Of a DNA stretch of 64,000 bases, positions 19,142 through 28,788 are shown piece by piece (position 1 is the first letter of the stretch; the number at the start of each line of letters is the position of its first letter). The translations under genes and the position numbers were made by a program. This DNA comes from Haloferax elongans ATCC BAA-1513 (GTDB taxonomy: Archaea > Halobacteriota > Halobacteria > Halobacteriales > Haloferacaceae): assembly GCF_000336755.1 (NCBI RefSeq), contig NZ_AOLK01000011.1, positions 265,440 to 329,439 on the forward strand. Reading direction: 5' to 3'. The notes below the pieces were generated by a model that saw only the letters and a list, made by a program, of their open reading frames with translations, did no database searches and was not told the origin of the DNA.

Positions 19142-19279
19142 ATGACAGAATCAGAGTCCATTCCGTTCTGGTGGGTCGTGTTGTTCCTGCTTCTCGCGCT
19201 CGGTAGCGGCGCTGCAGCCGTCTTCTCGGTCGGCGGGTCGCTCGTCTCGGGGACGGTCGCACTCCCACTTCTCTTCTAA
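19142..19279 (+). CDS. Small single-span membrane protein, 45 residues
   Basis: The frame encodes MTESESIPFWWVVLFLLLAL followed by GSGAAAVFSVGGSLVSGTVALPLLF. The polar acidic N-terminus and hydrophobic remainder form one, perhaps two, membrane segments. It follows the MinD4 gene by 39 bases, and a TATA-like element at leaderless spacing precedes it. No family is recognised. Position next to minD4 makes a membrane partner or anchor conceivable, but nothing in the sequence proves this. Confidence 0.5.
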   Translation: MTESESIPFWWVVLFLLLALGSGAAAVFSVGGSLVSGTVALPLLF

Positions 19280-19309
19280 AAAATCAGAACGCGGTCGTTT
19301 CGACCGACG

Positions 19310-21076
19310 TTACATCGACTCGGGAGCCTCGACGCCGATGATATCGAGCGCGTTGGCTACCGTGTGCTTCGAGGATTCGACGAGTGCGAGGCGGGCCGCG
19401 GCGACTTCCTCGTCGTCGGCCGAGAGGACCGGACACTCGCGGTAGAACCGGTTGAACACTTCGGCGAACTGGCGGGCGAACGTCGCAATGGTGTGGGGTT
19501 CGAGGTCGTCGGCCGCCTCCTCGACGACGGCGGGGAAACGCGCGATGACGCGCAGCAGTTCGCGCTCTGCGTCTGTGTCGAGGACCGACGGGTCGACGTC
19601 GCTCGCATCGAGACCGGCGGCGGCCGCCTCGTCGGTGATGCCGCAACAGCGCGCGTGGACGTACTGGATGTACGGCGCGGACTGCGCCTCGAAGTTGAGC
19701 GCCTGGTCCCACTCGAAGGTGATGGACTTGGTGGGCTGTTTGGAGACGATGTCGTAGCGAACCGCGCCGATACCGACCTGGCGAGCGATGCGCTCGATGT
19801 CGTCTTCGTCGAGGTCGTCGTTGCGGATGCGGTCTTCCATGCGCGTTTCGACTTCCTCGCGGGCGCGGTCGATTGCCTCGTCGAGCAGGTCGTCGAGCAT
19901 GACGCCGGTCCCTTCACGGGTGGACATTCCGAGACCGCCGGGGAGGTTGACCCACGAGAAGATGACGTTCTCCAGTTTGTCTACGTCGTTGCCGAGGAGG
20001 TCGAGGGCGGCACGAAGTTGGCCAGCCTGCAGTTTGTGGTCCTCGCCGAGGACGGTCACGGCGCGGTCGTAGTTATCGAACTTCCACTCGTGGTGGGCGA
20101 GGTCACGGGTCGTGTAGAGAGAGGTGCCGTCCGAGCGGAGGAACACGAGGTTCTTTTCGATATCGTACTCGCCGAGTTCGAGTTGCCACGCGTCTTCCTC
20201 GTAGACGGCGTTATCGGTCTCTTTGAGGCGCTCTGCGAGGTCGCGGGTACGCCCGTCGAACATGAAGCGCGTCTCTTTGACGAACTCGTCGAACTCCGCG
20301 GGGAGGCGGGCGAGACACTCGCGCATACCGCCGAGCACTTGGTCGACGACGGTCTCGACGCGGGCGTAGGTCTCTTCGTCGCCTTCTTCGATACCCTGCA
20401 GAATCTCCGTAATCTCGGCTTCCGCGGCCTCGACCTCGTTGGGGTCGGCTTCTTCGAGGTAGGCGTTGCCCTTCTGGTAGTACCGCACGAGGTCGTATTC
20501 GATGCGGTCGCGGTCGGGTTCGCTGTCGAGGTCGTCCTCGTCGAACGTCTCGTAAGCCCACGTGAAGACGGCCATCTGGCGACCGGCGTCGTTCACGTAG
20601 TAGTGTCGTTCGACGTCGTTGCCAGCGAAATCCAGCAGATTGGCGACGGCGTCGCCGACGATGGGGTTGCGGGCGCGGCCGACGTGGACCGGGCCGGTCG
20701 GGTTCGCACTCGTGTGCTCGACGACGACGCTGTCGCCGGTCGAGGGGAGACGGCCGTATTCACCGTCTTCGGCCGCAGCGGTGAGCGTGTCGTCGTAATA
20801 GGCGTCGGTTACGTGGAAGTTGACGTACGGTCCCTGCGTGTCGACCGCGGCGAGGTAGTCGTAGCCGTCGACAGAGATTTCCTCGGCGATGTCGGCGGCG
20901 ACCGACGGTGGCGCAGCGCCGACGACCCCGGCCAGTCGGAACGCCACGCTGGAAGCGAGTGTCGCGGGTACGTCTTCCGGTGGCTCCTCGACCCCGAGGT
21001 CGTCGTCCGGCAGGTCGAGCGACGAAAGCGCCGCAGAGAGCGCCGCTTCGACCTCCTCACGGAACTGTCTGAACAT
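19310..21076 (-). CDS. argS: Arginyl-tRNA synthetase
   Basis: A 588-residue class I synthetase. The N-terminal Add-1 type domain is at residues about 1-110. The HIGH-type signature appears as [20 protein letters not shown], and the KMSKS-equivalent loop as [16 protein letters not shown]. The anticodon-binding DALR-type helical domain closes the protein ([17 protein letters not shown]...). The ATG at 21076 is chosen because it gives the standard N-terminus, and upstream codons lack similarity. It is convergent with the small membrane protein gene, 30 bases apart. Confidence 0.95.
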   Translation of the reverse strand: MFRQFREEVEAALSAALSSLDLPDDDLGVEEPPEDVPATLASSVAFRLAGVVGAAPPSVAADIAEEISVDGYDYLAAVDTQGPYVNFHVTDAYYDDTLTAAAEDGEYGRLPSTGDSVVVEHTSANPTGPVHVGRARNPIVGDAVANLLDFAGNDVERHYYVNDAGRQMAVFTWAYETFDEDDLDSEPDRDRIEYDLVRYYQKGNAYLEEADPNEVEAAEAEITEILQGIEEGDEETYARVETVVDQVLGGMRECLARLPAEFDEFVKETRFMFDGRTRDLAERLKETDNAVYEEDAWQLELGEYDIEKNLVFLRSDGTSLYTTRDLAHHEWKFDNYDRAVTVLGEDHKLQAGQLRAALDLLGNDVDKLENVIFSWVNLPGGLGMSTREGTGVMLDDLLDEAIDRAREEVETRMEDRIRNDDLDEDDIERIARQVGIGAVRYDIVSKQPTKSITFEWDQALNFEAQSAPYIQYVHARCCGITDEAAAAGLDASDVDPSVLDTDAERELLRVIARFPAVVEEAADDLEPHTIATFARQFAEVFNRFYRECPVLSADDEEVAAARLALVESSKHTVANALDIIGVEAPESM

Positions 21077-21268
21077 GCTCACGGGTTCTCGGCAGATGGC
21101 TAAAGGCCTTTCCGAACCGGTTCGGGGCGGGCCAACTGCGACCCTCGCTGGCGACTGACTGTCGCACCATCGGGACACCGTCTGAACTACCTTACTAGTT
21201 AGGTAGAACTGGTATGCTGACACCGGACGAAGGAATGAATGAGGCAGGAGAAACCTGCCACCCCAACA

Positions 21269-21421
21269 ATGAGCCGATGCAACTACTGCGACGCGTTCGT
21301 ATCGAGCAACTTCATACGTGTGTTCGGTGACGACAAAGGGCGCGTCTTCGCCTGTCCGAACTGTTCGGCGAACGCCGGCGTCTCCCAAGTGAGCGCCGAG
21401 CGAAAGGCGGCGGGTCTCTAA
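21269..21421 (+). CDS. Small DUF7563-like zinc-finger protein, 50 residues
   Basis: The protein [20 protein letters not shown] continues to [14 protein letters not shown], giving a four-cysteine CxxC...CxxC zinc knuckle. Haloarchaeal genomes carry many such one-domain zinc micro-proteins (DUF7563 type), some needed for biofilm or stress phenotypes. Which process this one serves is unknown. The ATG at 21269 starts directly before the first metal-binding pair, and ten further in-frame residues upstream look non-conserved. Confidence 0.65.
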   Translation: MSRCNYCDAFVSSNFIRVFGDDKGRVFACPNCSANAGVSQVSAERKAAGL

Positions 21422-21674
21422 GCCTCGCTTGGTCCTGCCGACCCCGGCCCTACGTGTGTCTCCACACGTCCCACACACCGTACATGCGCTGACCAACCTC
21501 CCCCGATTCCCAACCCCCACCCACCCCACTCCTCTCGTTTATCACTCCCTTCCAGCGACGCGACCACGTTCACTTCTCGCGTTGCTGGACCGACCGACGG
21601 ACTTACCACTCGGCATCCGAAAGTCAGGTTACGAGCGGTTCGGAATTCTTCTATCCCATTTCTGGAACGCATCT
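21422..21674. other. Pyrimidine-rich intergenic stretch
   Basis: I see no gene between the zinc-finger gene and the rbkR promoter. The plus strand from about 21500 to 21560 is almost purely C/T with several CCCAC steps. The T-rich parts could terminate the upstream transcript. Nothing else stands out. Confidence 0.4.
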
Positions 21675-21693
21675 CATATACGATACGCTTATG
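21675..21693 (+). promoter_or_regulatory. 19-base dyad at the rbkR promoter, candidate autoregulatory operator
   Basis: CATATACGATACGCTTATG reads as CATA-nn-CG-nnn-CG-nn-TATG, with 13 of 19 positions self-complementary. Its left half contains a TATA-like CATATA, about 40 bases before the ATG at 21718. RbkR proteins are known to repress riboflavin genes through their HTH domain, so an operator is expected near here. The link of this exact site is inference. Confidence 0.4.
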
Positions 21694-21717
21694 GGTCGAG
21701 CGTTCGAAGCCACGAGT

Positions 21718-22431
21718 ATGTCAGAATCGGCAGTCGCCAGCGAGGTCGGGTACGACGAGTTGGCAACGCTGAAACTCGTTGCCCTCGACGGCGGGCGCGC
21801 TGAACCTGTCAAGGTCTCTTGTTCTGGACTTGCAGACAGGTTAGACGTCTCTAACCAGACGGCGTCGCGTCGCTTGCAACGCCTCGAAGAAGGTGACTAC
21901 ATCGACCGAGAGGTCGTCTCGGACGGCCAGTGGATTACGATAACCGAGGCCGGCGAATCCGCACTCCGCCGAGAGTACGCCGACTATCGACGTATCTTCG
22001 AGACGCCGTCGATGGTCGTCCTCGAAGGCGAGGTGACCGGCGGCATGGGCGAAGGTCGCCACTACATCTCGCTTCCGGGATACATGGAGCAGTTCACCGA
22101 GCGACTGGGTTACGAACCCTTCCCGGGAACGCTGAACGTTCGACTCAGCGACGATGCAATTCGTGCCCGCGCCGGGATGTCCGCACTCGACGCCGTCCCA
22201 ATCGACGGCTGGGAAGACGACGAGCGGACCTTTGGTCCGGCGACTTGCTACGCCGCGGTCGTCGAAGCGGACGACGAGACGTACGACCCGGTCCACATCA
22301 TCGTCCCCGAGCGAACCCACCACGACGAGTCGCAACTGGAGATTATCGCGCCCGACAAACTCCGTGACGAACTCGGCTTAGAAGACGGCGACACCGTCAC
22401 GGTCCGCGTCGAGGAGGTCGAGACGGAATGA
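21718..22431 (+). CDS. ribK: RbkR: HTH regulator fused to CTP-dependent riboflavin kinase
   Basis: A 237-residue two-domain protein. Residues about 10-85 form a winged helix ([20 protein letters not shown]). Residues about 95-237 form the archaeal CTP-dependent riboflavin kinase with the signatures [19 protein letters not shown] and [10 protein letters not shown]. The kinase makes FMN. Proteins with this fusion are known as RbkR and also control riboflavin gene transcription. Start 21718 is preferred over the in-frame ATG 27 bases upstream because that codon lies inside the promoter dyad. It overlaps ribB by four bases, so sensing, control and synthesis are coupled. Confidence 0.93.
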   Translation: MSESAVASEVGYDELATLKLVALDGGRAEPVKVSCSGLADRLDVSNQTASRRLQRLEEGDYIDREVVSDGQWITITEAGESALRREYADYRRIFETPSMVVLEGEVTGGMGEGRHYISLPGYMEQFTERLGYEPFPGTLNVRLSDDAIRARAGMSALDAVPIDGWEDDERTFGPATCYAAVVEADDETYDPVHIIVPERTHHDESQLEIIAPDKLRDELGLEDGDTVTVRVEEVETE

Positions 22432-23111
22432 GCCGTTCCGCGGAGACGGACCTCGACCCCACAGAGCGTGTCGTGGAGGCGTTCCGTGCGGGTGAGCCGG
22501 TCCTCGTCCACGACTTCGACGACCGCGAGGGCGAGACGGACCTCGTCTACCCCGCAGGTGCAGTCACGCCGGCCGAAGTCGCCCGCATGCGCAACGACGC
22601 CGGTGGTCTCGTCTGCGTCGCGCTGCCGGACGACGTGGCCGAAACGCTTGGGCTGCCGTTCATGGACGACGTTCTCGACCACCCGGCTGCGGCCGCCCAC
22701 GACCTCGCGTACGACTCGCGCTCGTCGTTTTCCTTCACGGTGAACCACCGAGATTCCTTTACCGGAATCACTGACCGCGACCGGGCGATGACCATCTCTC
22801 GACTCGCTCCTGTGGCCGAACTAGCCCGCGCGGGCGACTACGACGCCGACGACTTCGGCGGCGAGTTCCGTGCGCCCGGCCACGTCCACCTGCTTCGCGG
22901 CGCGCCTAACCTCCTCGACGACCGACAGGGTCACACCGAACTCGGTCTCGCACTCGCCGACCATGCCACGCTGCCGCCCGCCGTGGTCGTCTGCGAGATG
23001 CTTGACGACGAGACGGGTGCGGCCCTCTCGAAAGCCGACGCCCGCGAATACGCGGCGCGACACGACCTCGCGTTCGTCGACGGCGACCGCCTGCTTTCGG
23101 ACCTCTCCTAG
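22428..23111 (+). CDS. ribB: 3,4-dihydroxy-2-butanone-4-phosphate synthase
   Basis: A 227-residue enzyme that converts ribulose 5-phosphate to the four-carbon precursor of riboflavin. Family motifs are in order: [14 protein letters not shown] (metal and substrate acids), [29 protein letters not shown], and the [10 protein letters not shown] and [10 protein letters not shown] segments. It is a stand-alone enzyme with no GTP cyclohydrolase II fusion, as usual in archaea. The start overlaps the end of ribK (ATGA). It is convergent with the epimerase gene. Confidence 0.95.
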   Translation: MSRSAETDLDPTERVVEAFRAGEPVLVHDFDDREGETDLVYPAGAVTPAEVARMRNDAGGLVCVALPDDVAETLGLPFMDDVLDHPAAAAHDLAYDSRSSFSFTVNHRDSFTGITDRDRAMTISRLAPVAELARAGDYDADDFGGEFRAPGHVHLLRGAPNLLDDRQGHTELGLALADHATLPPAVVVCEMLDDETGAALSKADAREYAARHDLAFVDGDRLLSDLS

Positions 23112-23124
23112 CTCCTCGCTGTTC

Positions 23125-24009
23125 TCATTCGTCTCGCCACGACCACTCTGGCTTCCACCCGAGGAGCCGCGCCGCCTTCTCGGTCGAGACGAGTGATTCG
23201 TGTCCCGAGAGGTCGCTCCGAACGTCGGCGTCCGGGTACACGTCGCGCGCAATCTCGGCAGATTCGACGGTCATCGAGGTATCCTCAGCGGCCGCCCAGA
23301 AGACTTCGTGGCCCTCGAAGTCGGCTTCGATGGCCCGGCGGACGAGCCTCGCGGCGTCGTCGCGGCCGAGGTACGCAAAGAGTGTGTTTCGCGCCGTGTG
23401 GAAGGCCCCGGAGTCGCGGAGTCCGTCGAGTGTTCGGTCCTGTTCGACGAACGTCTCTTCGGCTTCGTTCCTGCTCGGCATCCACGGGAAGCGGAGGCTG
23501 GCAATCGTGGATGGTGCGTCGGCCCTGCGGGCGAATCCCGCGGCTGTCTCTTCGGCGACGTACTTGCCGAGTCCGTACGGGTTCGAGGGCGTCGCCCGGT
23601 GTGTCTCGTCGACGGGCAGGAAGTCGATTCGTGCCGGGTCGGGCTCGAAGCTCCCGCCGATGGCGCTCATACTCGACGCGAGGGCGACGGTGTCGATGTC
23701 GAGGGCGGCCGCCGCTTCGAGAACGACGTAGGTCGATTGGACGTTGCTCTCGAAGACGCGGTGGCCGGGGTCGTGGCTCGGCGTCGAGATGGTTCCGAGG
23801 TGGACGATGGCGTCGGCATCGACGGCGGCGAGCGTCGCCGTGAGGTCGCCGGGGTCCAACGCGCTCACGCGGTAGTCGTGGTCGGCGTGGTCGGACCCGC
23901 CGCTGCGACTCACGTTGGTGACGGTGTAGCCGTGGTCACGGAGGTGGTCGATGACTGTCGGGCCGATATTGCCCGTTCCGCCGGTGACGACGACGGATTC
24001 CAGAGTCAT
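23125..24009 (-). CDS. NAD(P)-dependent epimerase/dehydratase (extended SDR)
   Basis: A 294-residue Rossmann enzyme. The nucleotide loop TGGTGNIG is at residues 9-16, the active-site pair Tyr145/Lys149 in NPYGLGKYV, and a Ser-rich strand ASSMSAIG precedes it. These put it in the extended short-chain dehydrogenase family that acts on nucleotide sugars or related carbonyl compounds. The substrate is not readable. The ATG at 24009 is chosen so that the first strand (ESVVVTGG) starts at the N-terminus. It has no sugar-metabolism neighbours and is divergent from ilvE. Confidence 0.85.
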   Translation of the reverse strand: MTLESVVVTGGTGNIGPTVIDHLRDHGYTVTNVSRSGGSDHADHDYRVSALDPGDLTATLAAVDADAIVHLGTISTPSHDPGHRVFESNVQSTYVVLEAAAALDIDTVALASSMSAIGGSFEPDPARIDFLPVDETHRATPSNPYGLGKYVAEETAAGFARRADAPSTIASLRFPWMPSRNEAEETFVEQDRTLDGLRDSGAFHTARNTLFAYLGRDDAARLVRRAIEADFEGHEVFWAAAEDTSMTVESAEIARDVYPDADVRSDLSGHESLVSTEKAARLLGWKPEWSWRDE

Positions 24010-24100
24010 ACTGCGATATGGCAGCACACAGCCAAAAACAGTCTGGGACGCTGTGGCCGGTTCGTCATGATTTTAGAGGGGGGCCACCGAAGGCCTGTAC

Positions 24101-25039
24101 ATGGGATTCGACGACATGGACGTGTCCACGATTTGGATGAACGGCGAATACGTGGACTGGGAGGACGCACAGATTCACGTCCTCACGCACGGACTTCACT
24201 ACGGCACGGGTATCTTCGAGGGCGTTCGCGCCTACGACACCGACCGCGGTCCGGCTATCTTCCGCTGGGAAGAACACCTCGAACGCCTCTACAACTCCGC
24301 GAAGCCGTATGACATGGACATCGAGTACTCGCCAGAGGAACTCACCGAGGCGACGCTGGAAGTCGTTCGGCGCAACGACCTCGACGGCTGTTACATCCGC
24401 CCGATTGCCTACTACGGCTACGACTCGCTCGGCGTCAGCCCCAAGGACAACCCGACGGACGTCGCGATTGCGGCGTGGCCGTGGGGCACCTACCTCGGCG
24501 AGGACGCGCTCGAAAACGGCGTCGACGTGATGGTCTCGTCGTGGCGCAAGCACGCCTCTAGCCAGATTCCGACGAACGCGAAGACGACTGGCCTCTACGT
24601 GAACTCCCTCCTCGCCGGTGAGGAAGCGCGCCGCAACGGCTACGTCGAAGCCATCGTCCTGAACAAGGAAGGCAACGTCGCCGAAGGCCCCGGCGAGAAC
24701 ATCTTCATGGTCCGCGACGGGAAGATTTACACCCCCGGCCTCTCCCAGAGCATCCTCGACGGTATCACCCGCGACACCGTCATCACGCTCGCCCGCGAGC
24801 GTGGCTACGAAGTCGACGACAACGCCGTCATCAGCCGCGGTGAACTCCACACCGCCGACGAACTGTTCTTCACCGGCAGCGCCGCCGAAGTCACGCCCAT
24901 CCGTAAGGTCGACAACGTCGTCATCGGCGAGGGCAGCCGCGGCCCCGTCACGGAAGAACTCCAGACGGCCTTCTTCGACCTCGTGGAGCGTCGCACCGAC
25001 GACCACGAAGAGTGGTTCACCTACGTCGAAGAGCAGTAA
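24101..25039 (+). CDS. ilvE: Branched-chain amino acid aminotransferase
   Basis: A 312-residue fold-type IV PLP enzyme that catalyses the last step of Val/Leu/Ile synthesis or the first step of their breakdown. Landmarks are HYGTGIFEGVRAY near residues 33-45, the Schiff-base Lys161 in TNAKTTGLYVNSLLA, and GNVAEGPGENIF plus GITRDTVI for phosphate binding. A TTTTAGA element lies about 26 bases ahead of the start, which supports 24101 as a leaderless start in preference to the second Met at residue 6. Confidence 0.95.
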   Translation: MGFDDMDVSTIWMNGEYVDWEDAQIHVLTHGLHYGTGIFEGVRAYDTDRGPAIFRWEEHLERLYNSAKPYDMDIEYSPEELTEATLEVVRRNDLDGCYIRPIAYYGYDSLGVSPKDNPTDVAIAAWPWGTYLGEDALENGVDVMVSSWRKHASSQIPTNAKTTGLYVNSLLAGEEARRNGYVEAIVLNKEGNVAEGPGENIFMVRDGKIYTPGLSQSILDGITRDTVITLARERGYEVDDNAVISRGELHTADELFFTGSAAEVTPIRKVDNVVIGEGSRGPVTEELQTAFFDLVERRTDDHEEWFTYVEEQ

Positions 25040-25125
25040 ATCTTCGAAAATCCATTTTTTAGAGCCTGTGCCGCCAGTCGCAACACCCTGCCAGAGGTGT
25101 CGCGCCCGGTGGGTCCAGTCGGCGG

Positions 25126-25746
25126 CTACTCGTCTTCTTCGGTCACTTCGATAGTGTACTCGTCGATGTGTTCCTGCTCTGCGAACCCGGCCGATAGGAC
25201 GCGCGTGAGGGCTTCTTCGACCTTCTCACCGGTCTCCTCGATGTCTTCAGGGTCGACTTCCATCACGAAGCCGGTGGTGATGTTCGGTGCGGTCGGCATG
25301 AAGATAATTTCCTTGCCGTCAGACGTCGTCTTCCCCGTCTTGAACGCGGTCATCCGGATACCCGGCCACGTTTCGAGACGGACTGGCTTCTGGAGGTCTT
25401 CGGTTCCGGTGAGGGCAGTTTCGACGGCGAGCTTCGAGGCGTTGTAGACGATACGAACGAGCGGGACCTTGTTCATCGAGGCGTCGAGGCCCGCTTCGAT
25501 GAGCCGACCGGCGGTGGTCCGCATGAGGTAGCCGACCGAGAGGACCAACAGGAGGAAGATGATGATGGCGATGAAGAAGCCGAACACCTCGGAGAGAAAG
25601 CTGAAACTGCCTTCGAACTGCAGTATCGTCGCAACACCCGGTATCCTGACGATACTGCTGTAGAGGATAGACAGCACGTACAGAATGACAATCAGCGGAA
25701 CGAGAACGACGAGACCGCTGGCGAAGTCGCGTCTCCACGAGGACAT
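25126..25746 (-). CDS. DUF502 family membrane protein
   Basis: A 206-residue protein with two membrane segments (about residues 9-32 and 53-76). A soluble domain follows, with the family signature VPLVRIVYNASKLAVETALTG and a second segment GKEIIFMPTAPNITTGFVMEV. DUF502 proteins are widespread in archaea, bacteria and plants (LIKE-COV). Their function remains unclear and is usually assumed to be envelope-related. The acidic C-terminus (IEVTEEDE) is typical of halophiles. It is separated from proline dehydrogenase on the same strand by 105 bases. Confidence 0.85.
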   Translation of the reverse strand: MSSWRRDFASGLVVLVPLIVILYVLSILYSSIVRIPGVATILQFEGSFSFLSEVFGFFIAIIIFLLLVLSVGYLMRTTAGRLIEAGLDASMNKVPLVRIVYNASKLAVETALTGTEDLQKPVRLETWPGIRMTAFKTGKTTSDGKEIIFMPTAPNITTGFVMEVDPEDIEETGEKVEEALTRVLSAGFAEQEHIDEYTIEVTEEDE

Positions 25747-25851
25747 TGATACGCGGTACGTGAACCTGCGGGCTTAAGGGGATTTCTAGTGCGAATGGTG
25801 ACGCAGGTGTCAGGCCAGACGCGTCGCCCGCCGCAGTGGTGGCCCTCCTAC

Positions 25852-26691
25852 TCAGATGCCGAGGACGGCCCGAACCGCGAACAGCACGTTTTCTTTGCGC
25901 TCTCGGACGCGACGGTAGAAGTACTGGAACCACTTGCCGCCGTAGGGGGCGTACTGCCAGACTTCGACGCCCTCGGAGGCGAGTTCGCGCTGGGCGTCTT
26001 CGCGCACGCCCATGAGCATCTGTATCTCGTAGTCGGTGTCGTACTCCTGGCCGAGTTCGCGAGCGTACGAAATCATCTCGGGGTCGTGGCTCCCGACCGC
26101 GACACTTCCGGTGTACTCCCGGAAGAGATACGCGAGCAGTTCTTTGTACACGTCGTCGACTTTCGATTTCTTCTTGTGGGCGATGCTCGCGGGCTCGTCG
26201 TACGCTCCTTTCACCAGTCGAATCTTTCCCGGCACGTCCGAGAGGCGTTCGAGGTCGTCGGGCGTGCGCTTCAGGTTCGCCTGCACGCACAGCCCCATCC
26301 CACCTTCGAACTCGCGAGCGAGTTCCTCGAAGGAATCCAACGTCGCGTCCGTGGTCTCGTGGTCCTCCATGTCACACCACAGGAATACGTCGTGTTCGTC
26401 CGCCGCCTCGGCGATTCGGCGGTAGTTCTCGGCGAACACGTCGTCGCCCATGTCGAGGCCGATTTGTGACGGCTTGACCGACACGCAGGCGTCGAGGTCG
26501 GTCTCAGCGATGTCCTCCACGAGTTGCACGTAGGCGTCGGCGTCCTCGTCGGCTGGTCCGCGTTCGTGATAGTGCTCGCCGAGTAGGTTGAGGATGACAG
26601 CGACGCCTTCGTCGTTCATCTGTCGCGCGTGGTCGAGTGCTTCTGCCGGCGATTCACCGGCGACGAACTTGCTCGCGATGGGAGGAATCAT
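25852..26691 (-). CDS. putA: Proline dehydrogenase (monofunctional, PutA-like)
   Basis: This 279-residue flavoenzyme has the PRODH TIM barrel of the short single-domain type found in Bacillus and archaea. Motifs include VAVILNLLGEHY, FLWCDMEDHETTDATLD, IRLVKGAYDEPASIAHKKK, and the C-terminal GVEVWQYAPYGGKWFQYFYRRVRERKEN, split here as the YRRxxER substrate-binding core. It oxidises proline to pyrroline-5-carboxylate. The P5C dehydrogenase partner is not adjacent. The ATG at 26691 is the only sensible start. Confidence 0.92.
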   Translation of the reverse strand: MIPPIASKFVAGESPAEALDHARQMNDEGVAVILNLLGEHYHERGPADEDADAYVQLVEDIAETDLDACVSVKPSQIGLDMGDDVFAENYRRIAEAADEHDVFLWCDMEDHETTDATLDSFEELAREFEGGMGLCVQANLKRTPDDLERLSDVPGKIRLVKGAYDEPASIAHKKKSKVDDVYKELLAYLFREYTGSVAVGSHDPEMISYARELGQEYDTDYEIQMLMGVREDAQRELASEGVEVWQYAPYGGKWFQYFYRRVRERKENVLFAVRAVLGI

Positions 26692-26817
26692 ACTGAAAGA
26701 TTACCAGCGTTTGGTATTCAGAGTTATCATCCGTCGGCTGTGTAATCGGGGGACGCCGCCGACACGGTTCCGAGCGAAACCGTCGGAACTTACACCCCTC
26801 CCTGCGCAGGCACTCGT

Positions 26818-27360
26818 ATGGTCGTCTCTCTCGTCGTCACTGCGTTCTGGGCGATGTTGCCCGCGTACGTCCCGAACAACGCCGCAGTCCTCGCTGGGGG
26901 CGGAAGGCCGATAGACGGCGGCCGCATGCTGGGTGACCGACGCCTCCTCGGTGATGGCAAGACGTGGCGCGGAACGGCCGCGGGAACACTCGCGGGAACG
27001 CTGCTCGCTGTCGCCCTCAACGCACTTGTCCCGTCGGCCTCGGCTGTAACCGGATTCGACCTCCCAACGTTCCCACTTACCGCCGCATTCGGTCTCGCGC
27101 TCGGTGCGATGCTCGGTGATATCGGTGCCTCCTTCCTCAAGCGACGCTCGGGTCGCGAGCGCGGTGCCGCGTTCCCCGGCCTCGACCAACTCGACTTCGT
27201 CGTCGGCGCGCTCGTCTTGGCCTTCGTCGCCGCTCCCGGATGGTTCTCGGTGACGTTCACGCTTCCCGTGCTCGCCGTTGTCCTCGTGATGACGCCGATT
27301 CTCCACGTCGTCACCAACGTCGGCGCGTACCTGCTGGGCCTGAAGAACGAACCCTGGTAA
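26818..27360 (+). CDS. carS: CDP-archaeol synthase CarS
   Basis: A 180-residue integral membrane enzyme that transfers CMP from CTP to unsaturated archaetidic acid, giving CDP-2,3-bis-geranylgeranylglycerol for archaeal polar lipids. Family hallmarks visible: [21 protein letters not shown], the [18 protein letters not shown] segment, and the [15 protein letters not shown] motif with conserved acids near a membrane border. Five membrane helices can be drawn. It is followed by pyrE after about 100 bases. Confidence 0.93.
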   Translation: MVVSLVVTAFWAMLPAYVPNNAAVLAGGGRPIDGGRMLGDRRLLGDGKTWRGTAAGTLAGTLLAVALNALVPSASAVTGFDLPTFPLTAAFGLALGAMLGDIGASFLKRRSGRERGAAFPGLDQLDFVVGALVLAFVAAPGWFSVTFTLPVLAVVLVMTPILHVVTNVGAYLLGLKNEPW

Positions 27361-27462
27361 CCCACTTTTGCTGCGTCGGGGCCGCTTCCGGCAACCCGCT
27401 CGTTGACGCTGCCGCTCCGAACCAACCCGCTTAAGCGCCTCTGTGAACCCTCTCGAAACAAG

Positions 27463-27993
27463 ATGGCGAACACAGAACTCATCGCGGCGCTTCGTGACGC
27501 CGACGCGGTCCAGTTCGGCGAGTTCGAACTCTCCCACGGCGGCACGTCCGACTACTACGTCGACAAGTACCTCTTCGAGACCGACCCCCGGTGTCTGAAG
27601 CTCATCGCCGAGGCATTCGCGGACCTCGTCGCGGACGACGAAAAGCTCGCGGGCGTCGCACTTGGTGCCGTCCCGCTCGTCGCCGCGACGGCTGTCGAGA
27701 CGGAGAAACCCTACGTCATCGCCCGAAAGAAGGCCAAGGAGTACGGTACGGCCAAGCGAATCGAAGGCGCGCTGGAGGAAGGCGAAGAAGTCGTCGTCCT
27801 CGAAGACATCGCGACGACCGGCCAGAGTGCCGTCGATGCCGTCGAAGCACTCCGCGACGCTGGCGCAGTCGTCGACCGCGTCATCGTCGTCGTCGACCGC
27901 CAGGAGGGTGCGGACGAACTGCTCGCCGAACACGACATCGAACTCCAGTCGCTTCTCACCGCCGAGGACCTGCTCGCCGACGCCGACCGCTGA
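27463..27993 (+). CDS. pyrE: Orotate phosphoribosyltransferase
   Basis: A 176-residue type I phosphoribosyltransferase for the UMP pathway. The PRPP-binding loop is [21 protein letters not shown], and the substrate hood contains [18 protein letters not shown] with [12 protein letters not shown] as the flexible catalytic loop. It is the true OPRTase (the pyrE2 type used as a selection marker in Haloferax), in contrast to the HTH-fused homologue downstream. Start at 27463 lies 26-34 bases after a GCTTAAGCG element, and in-frame codons further upstream would lie inside that promoter. Confidence 0.93.
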   Translation: MANTELIAALRDADAVQFGEFELSHGGTSDYYVDKYLFETDPRCLKLIAEAFADLVADDEKLAGVALGAVPLVAATAVETEKPYVIARKKAKEYGTAKRIEGALEEGEEVVVLEDIATTGQSAVDAVEALRDAGAVVDRVIVVVDRQEGADELLAEHDIELQSLLTAEDLLADADR

Positions 27994-28016
27994 GACACGA
28001 TACACGCATGTGAGTA

Positions 28017-28044
28017 ATTCGCGTGCGAATAGCAATCGAAATAT
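28017..28044 (+). promoter_or_regulatory. Palindrome and TATA-like box of the HTH-PRTase gene
   Basis: ATTCGC-GT-GCGAAT at 28017-28030 is a perfect 6+6 palindrome with a two-base centre. A TATA-like GAAATATTC at about 28037-28045 follows, 30 bases before the ATG at 28075. A protein bound to the palindrome would touch the BRE/TATA region, which suits autoregulation of the downstream HTH protein. Confidence 0.45.
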
Positions 28045-28074
28045 TCATTTTTGTGCAAATACGAGGGCGAAGGC

Positions 28075-28788
28075 ATGAACAGAGCAGAGAAGGCCGCACT
28101 CCAGTTACAGGCGGTGTCGGTGCTCCGGATGCTCAAAGAGACCCGGACCTACGACGAACTCGCCGAGTTGACTGGACTGCCGGCCGGCGACCTTAACCGC
28201 TACGTCAACGGGCACGTCTTGCCCGGTGTCGAGCGCGCCCGTGAGGTCGTCGAAGGTGTCGGACGCGACGCGCTCGCCGACGAACTCGAAGCACGCGTCC
28301 GCTTCGACGACGAGGGCTACGTCGACAACTCCGACGTTGTCTTCGACCAGTCGTTCCTCGACCTCGTCGCGCCAGTTGCAGCGAACACACTCGGATTCGA
28401 GCGCCCGGACGTGGTCTTGACGGCCGCGACCGACGGCATCACCCTCGGTGCCGCCATGGCGAGTTACTTCGGCGCGCGCCTCGCGTACGCGAAGAAATCA
28501 AAAGAGACCGCTGTCGAGGACTTCATCGAGTCCCGACAGCGCCTCGCCTCCGGTATCGAACTGACCTATTATCTCCCCGCGAGCGCCATCGACGCGGGCG
28601 AACGTGTCCTCGTCGTGGACGACCTCATCCGCTCCGGCGAGACGCAGGAACTCCTCTTGGATATCGCCCTGCAAGCTGACGCTGACATCGCAGGTGTCTT
28701 CGCTCTCATCGCCGTCGGCGACGAGGGCACCTCCCGTGCGGCCGAACTCACTGACGCACCAATCGGCGCACTCAGCGTCTTCGAGTGA
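28075..28788 (+). CDS. GfcR/PyrE1-like HTH-phosphoribosyltransferase regulator
   Basis: A 237-residue protein: an N-terminal helix-turn-helix (about 1-60, TYDELAELTGLPAGDLNRYV) joined to a phosphoribosyltransferase-fold domain. A PRPP-type loop is present (ERVLVVDDLIRSGETQELL). Proteins of this architecture include the Haloferax regulator GfcR, once labelled pyrE1, and are thought to sense phosphorylated ligands and not to catalyse orotate transfer. Immediately downstream is a purine-type permease with palindromes in its promoter, so control of nucleobase uptake in response to PRPP or a nucleotide is the natural inference. It may be a GfcR paralogue and not GfcR itself, so I leave the symbol open. 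Confidence 0.75.
   Translation: MNRAEKAALQLQAVSVLRMLKETRTYDELAELTGLPAGDLNRYVNGHVLPGVERAREVVEGVGRDALADELEARVRFDDEGYVDNSDVVFDQSFLDLVAPVAANTLGFERPDVVLTAATDGITLGAAMASYFGARLAYAKKSKETAVEDFIESRQRLASGIELTYYLPASAIDAGERVLVVDDLIRSGETQELLLDIALQADADIAGVFALIAVGDEGTSRAAELTDAPIGALSVFE

Noticed and set aside
19364-21103. 579-codon open frame antisense to argS
   Set aside because: Shadow frame; argS motifs on the minus strand are clear.
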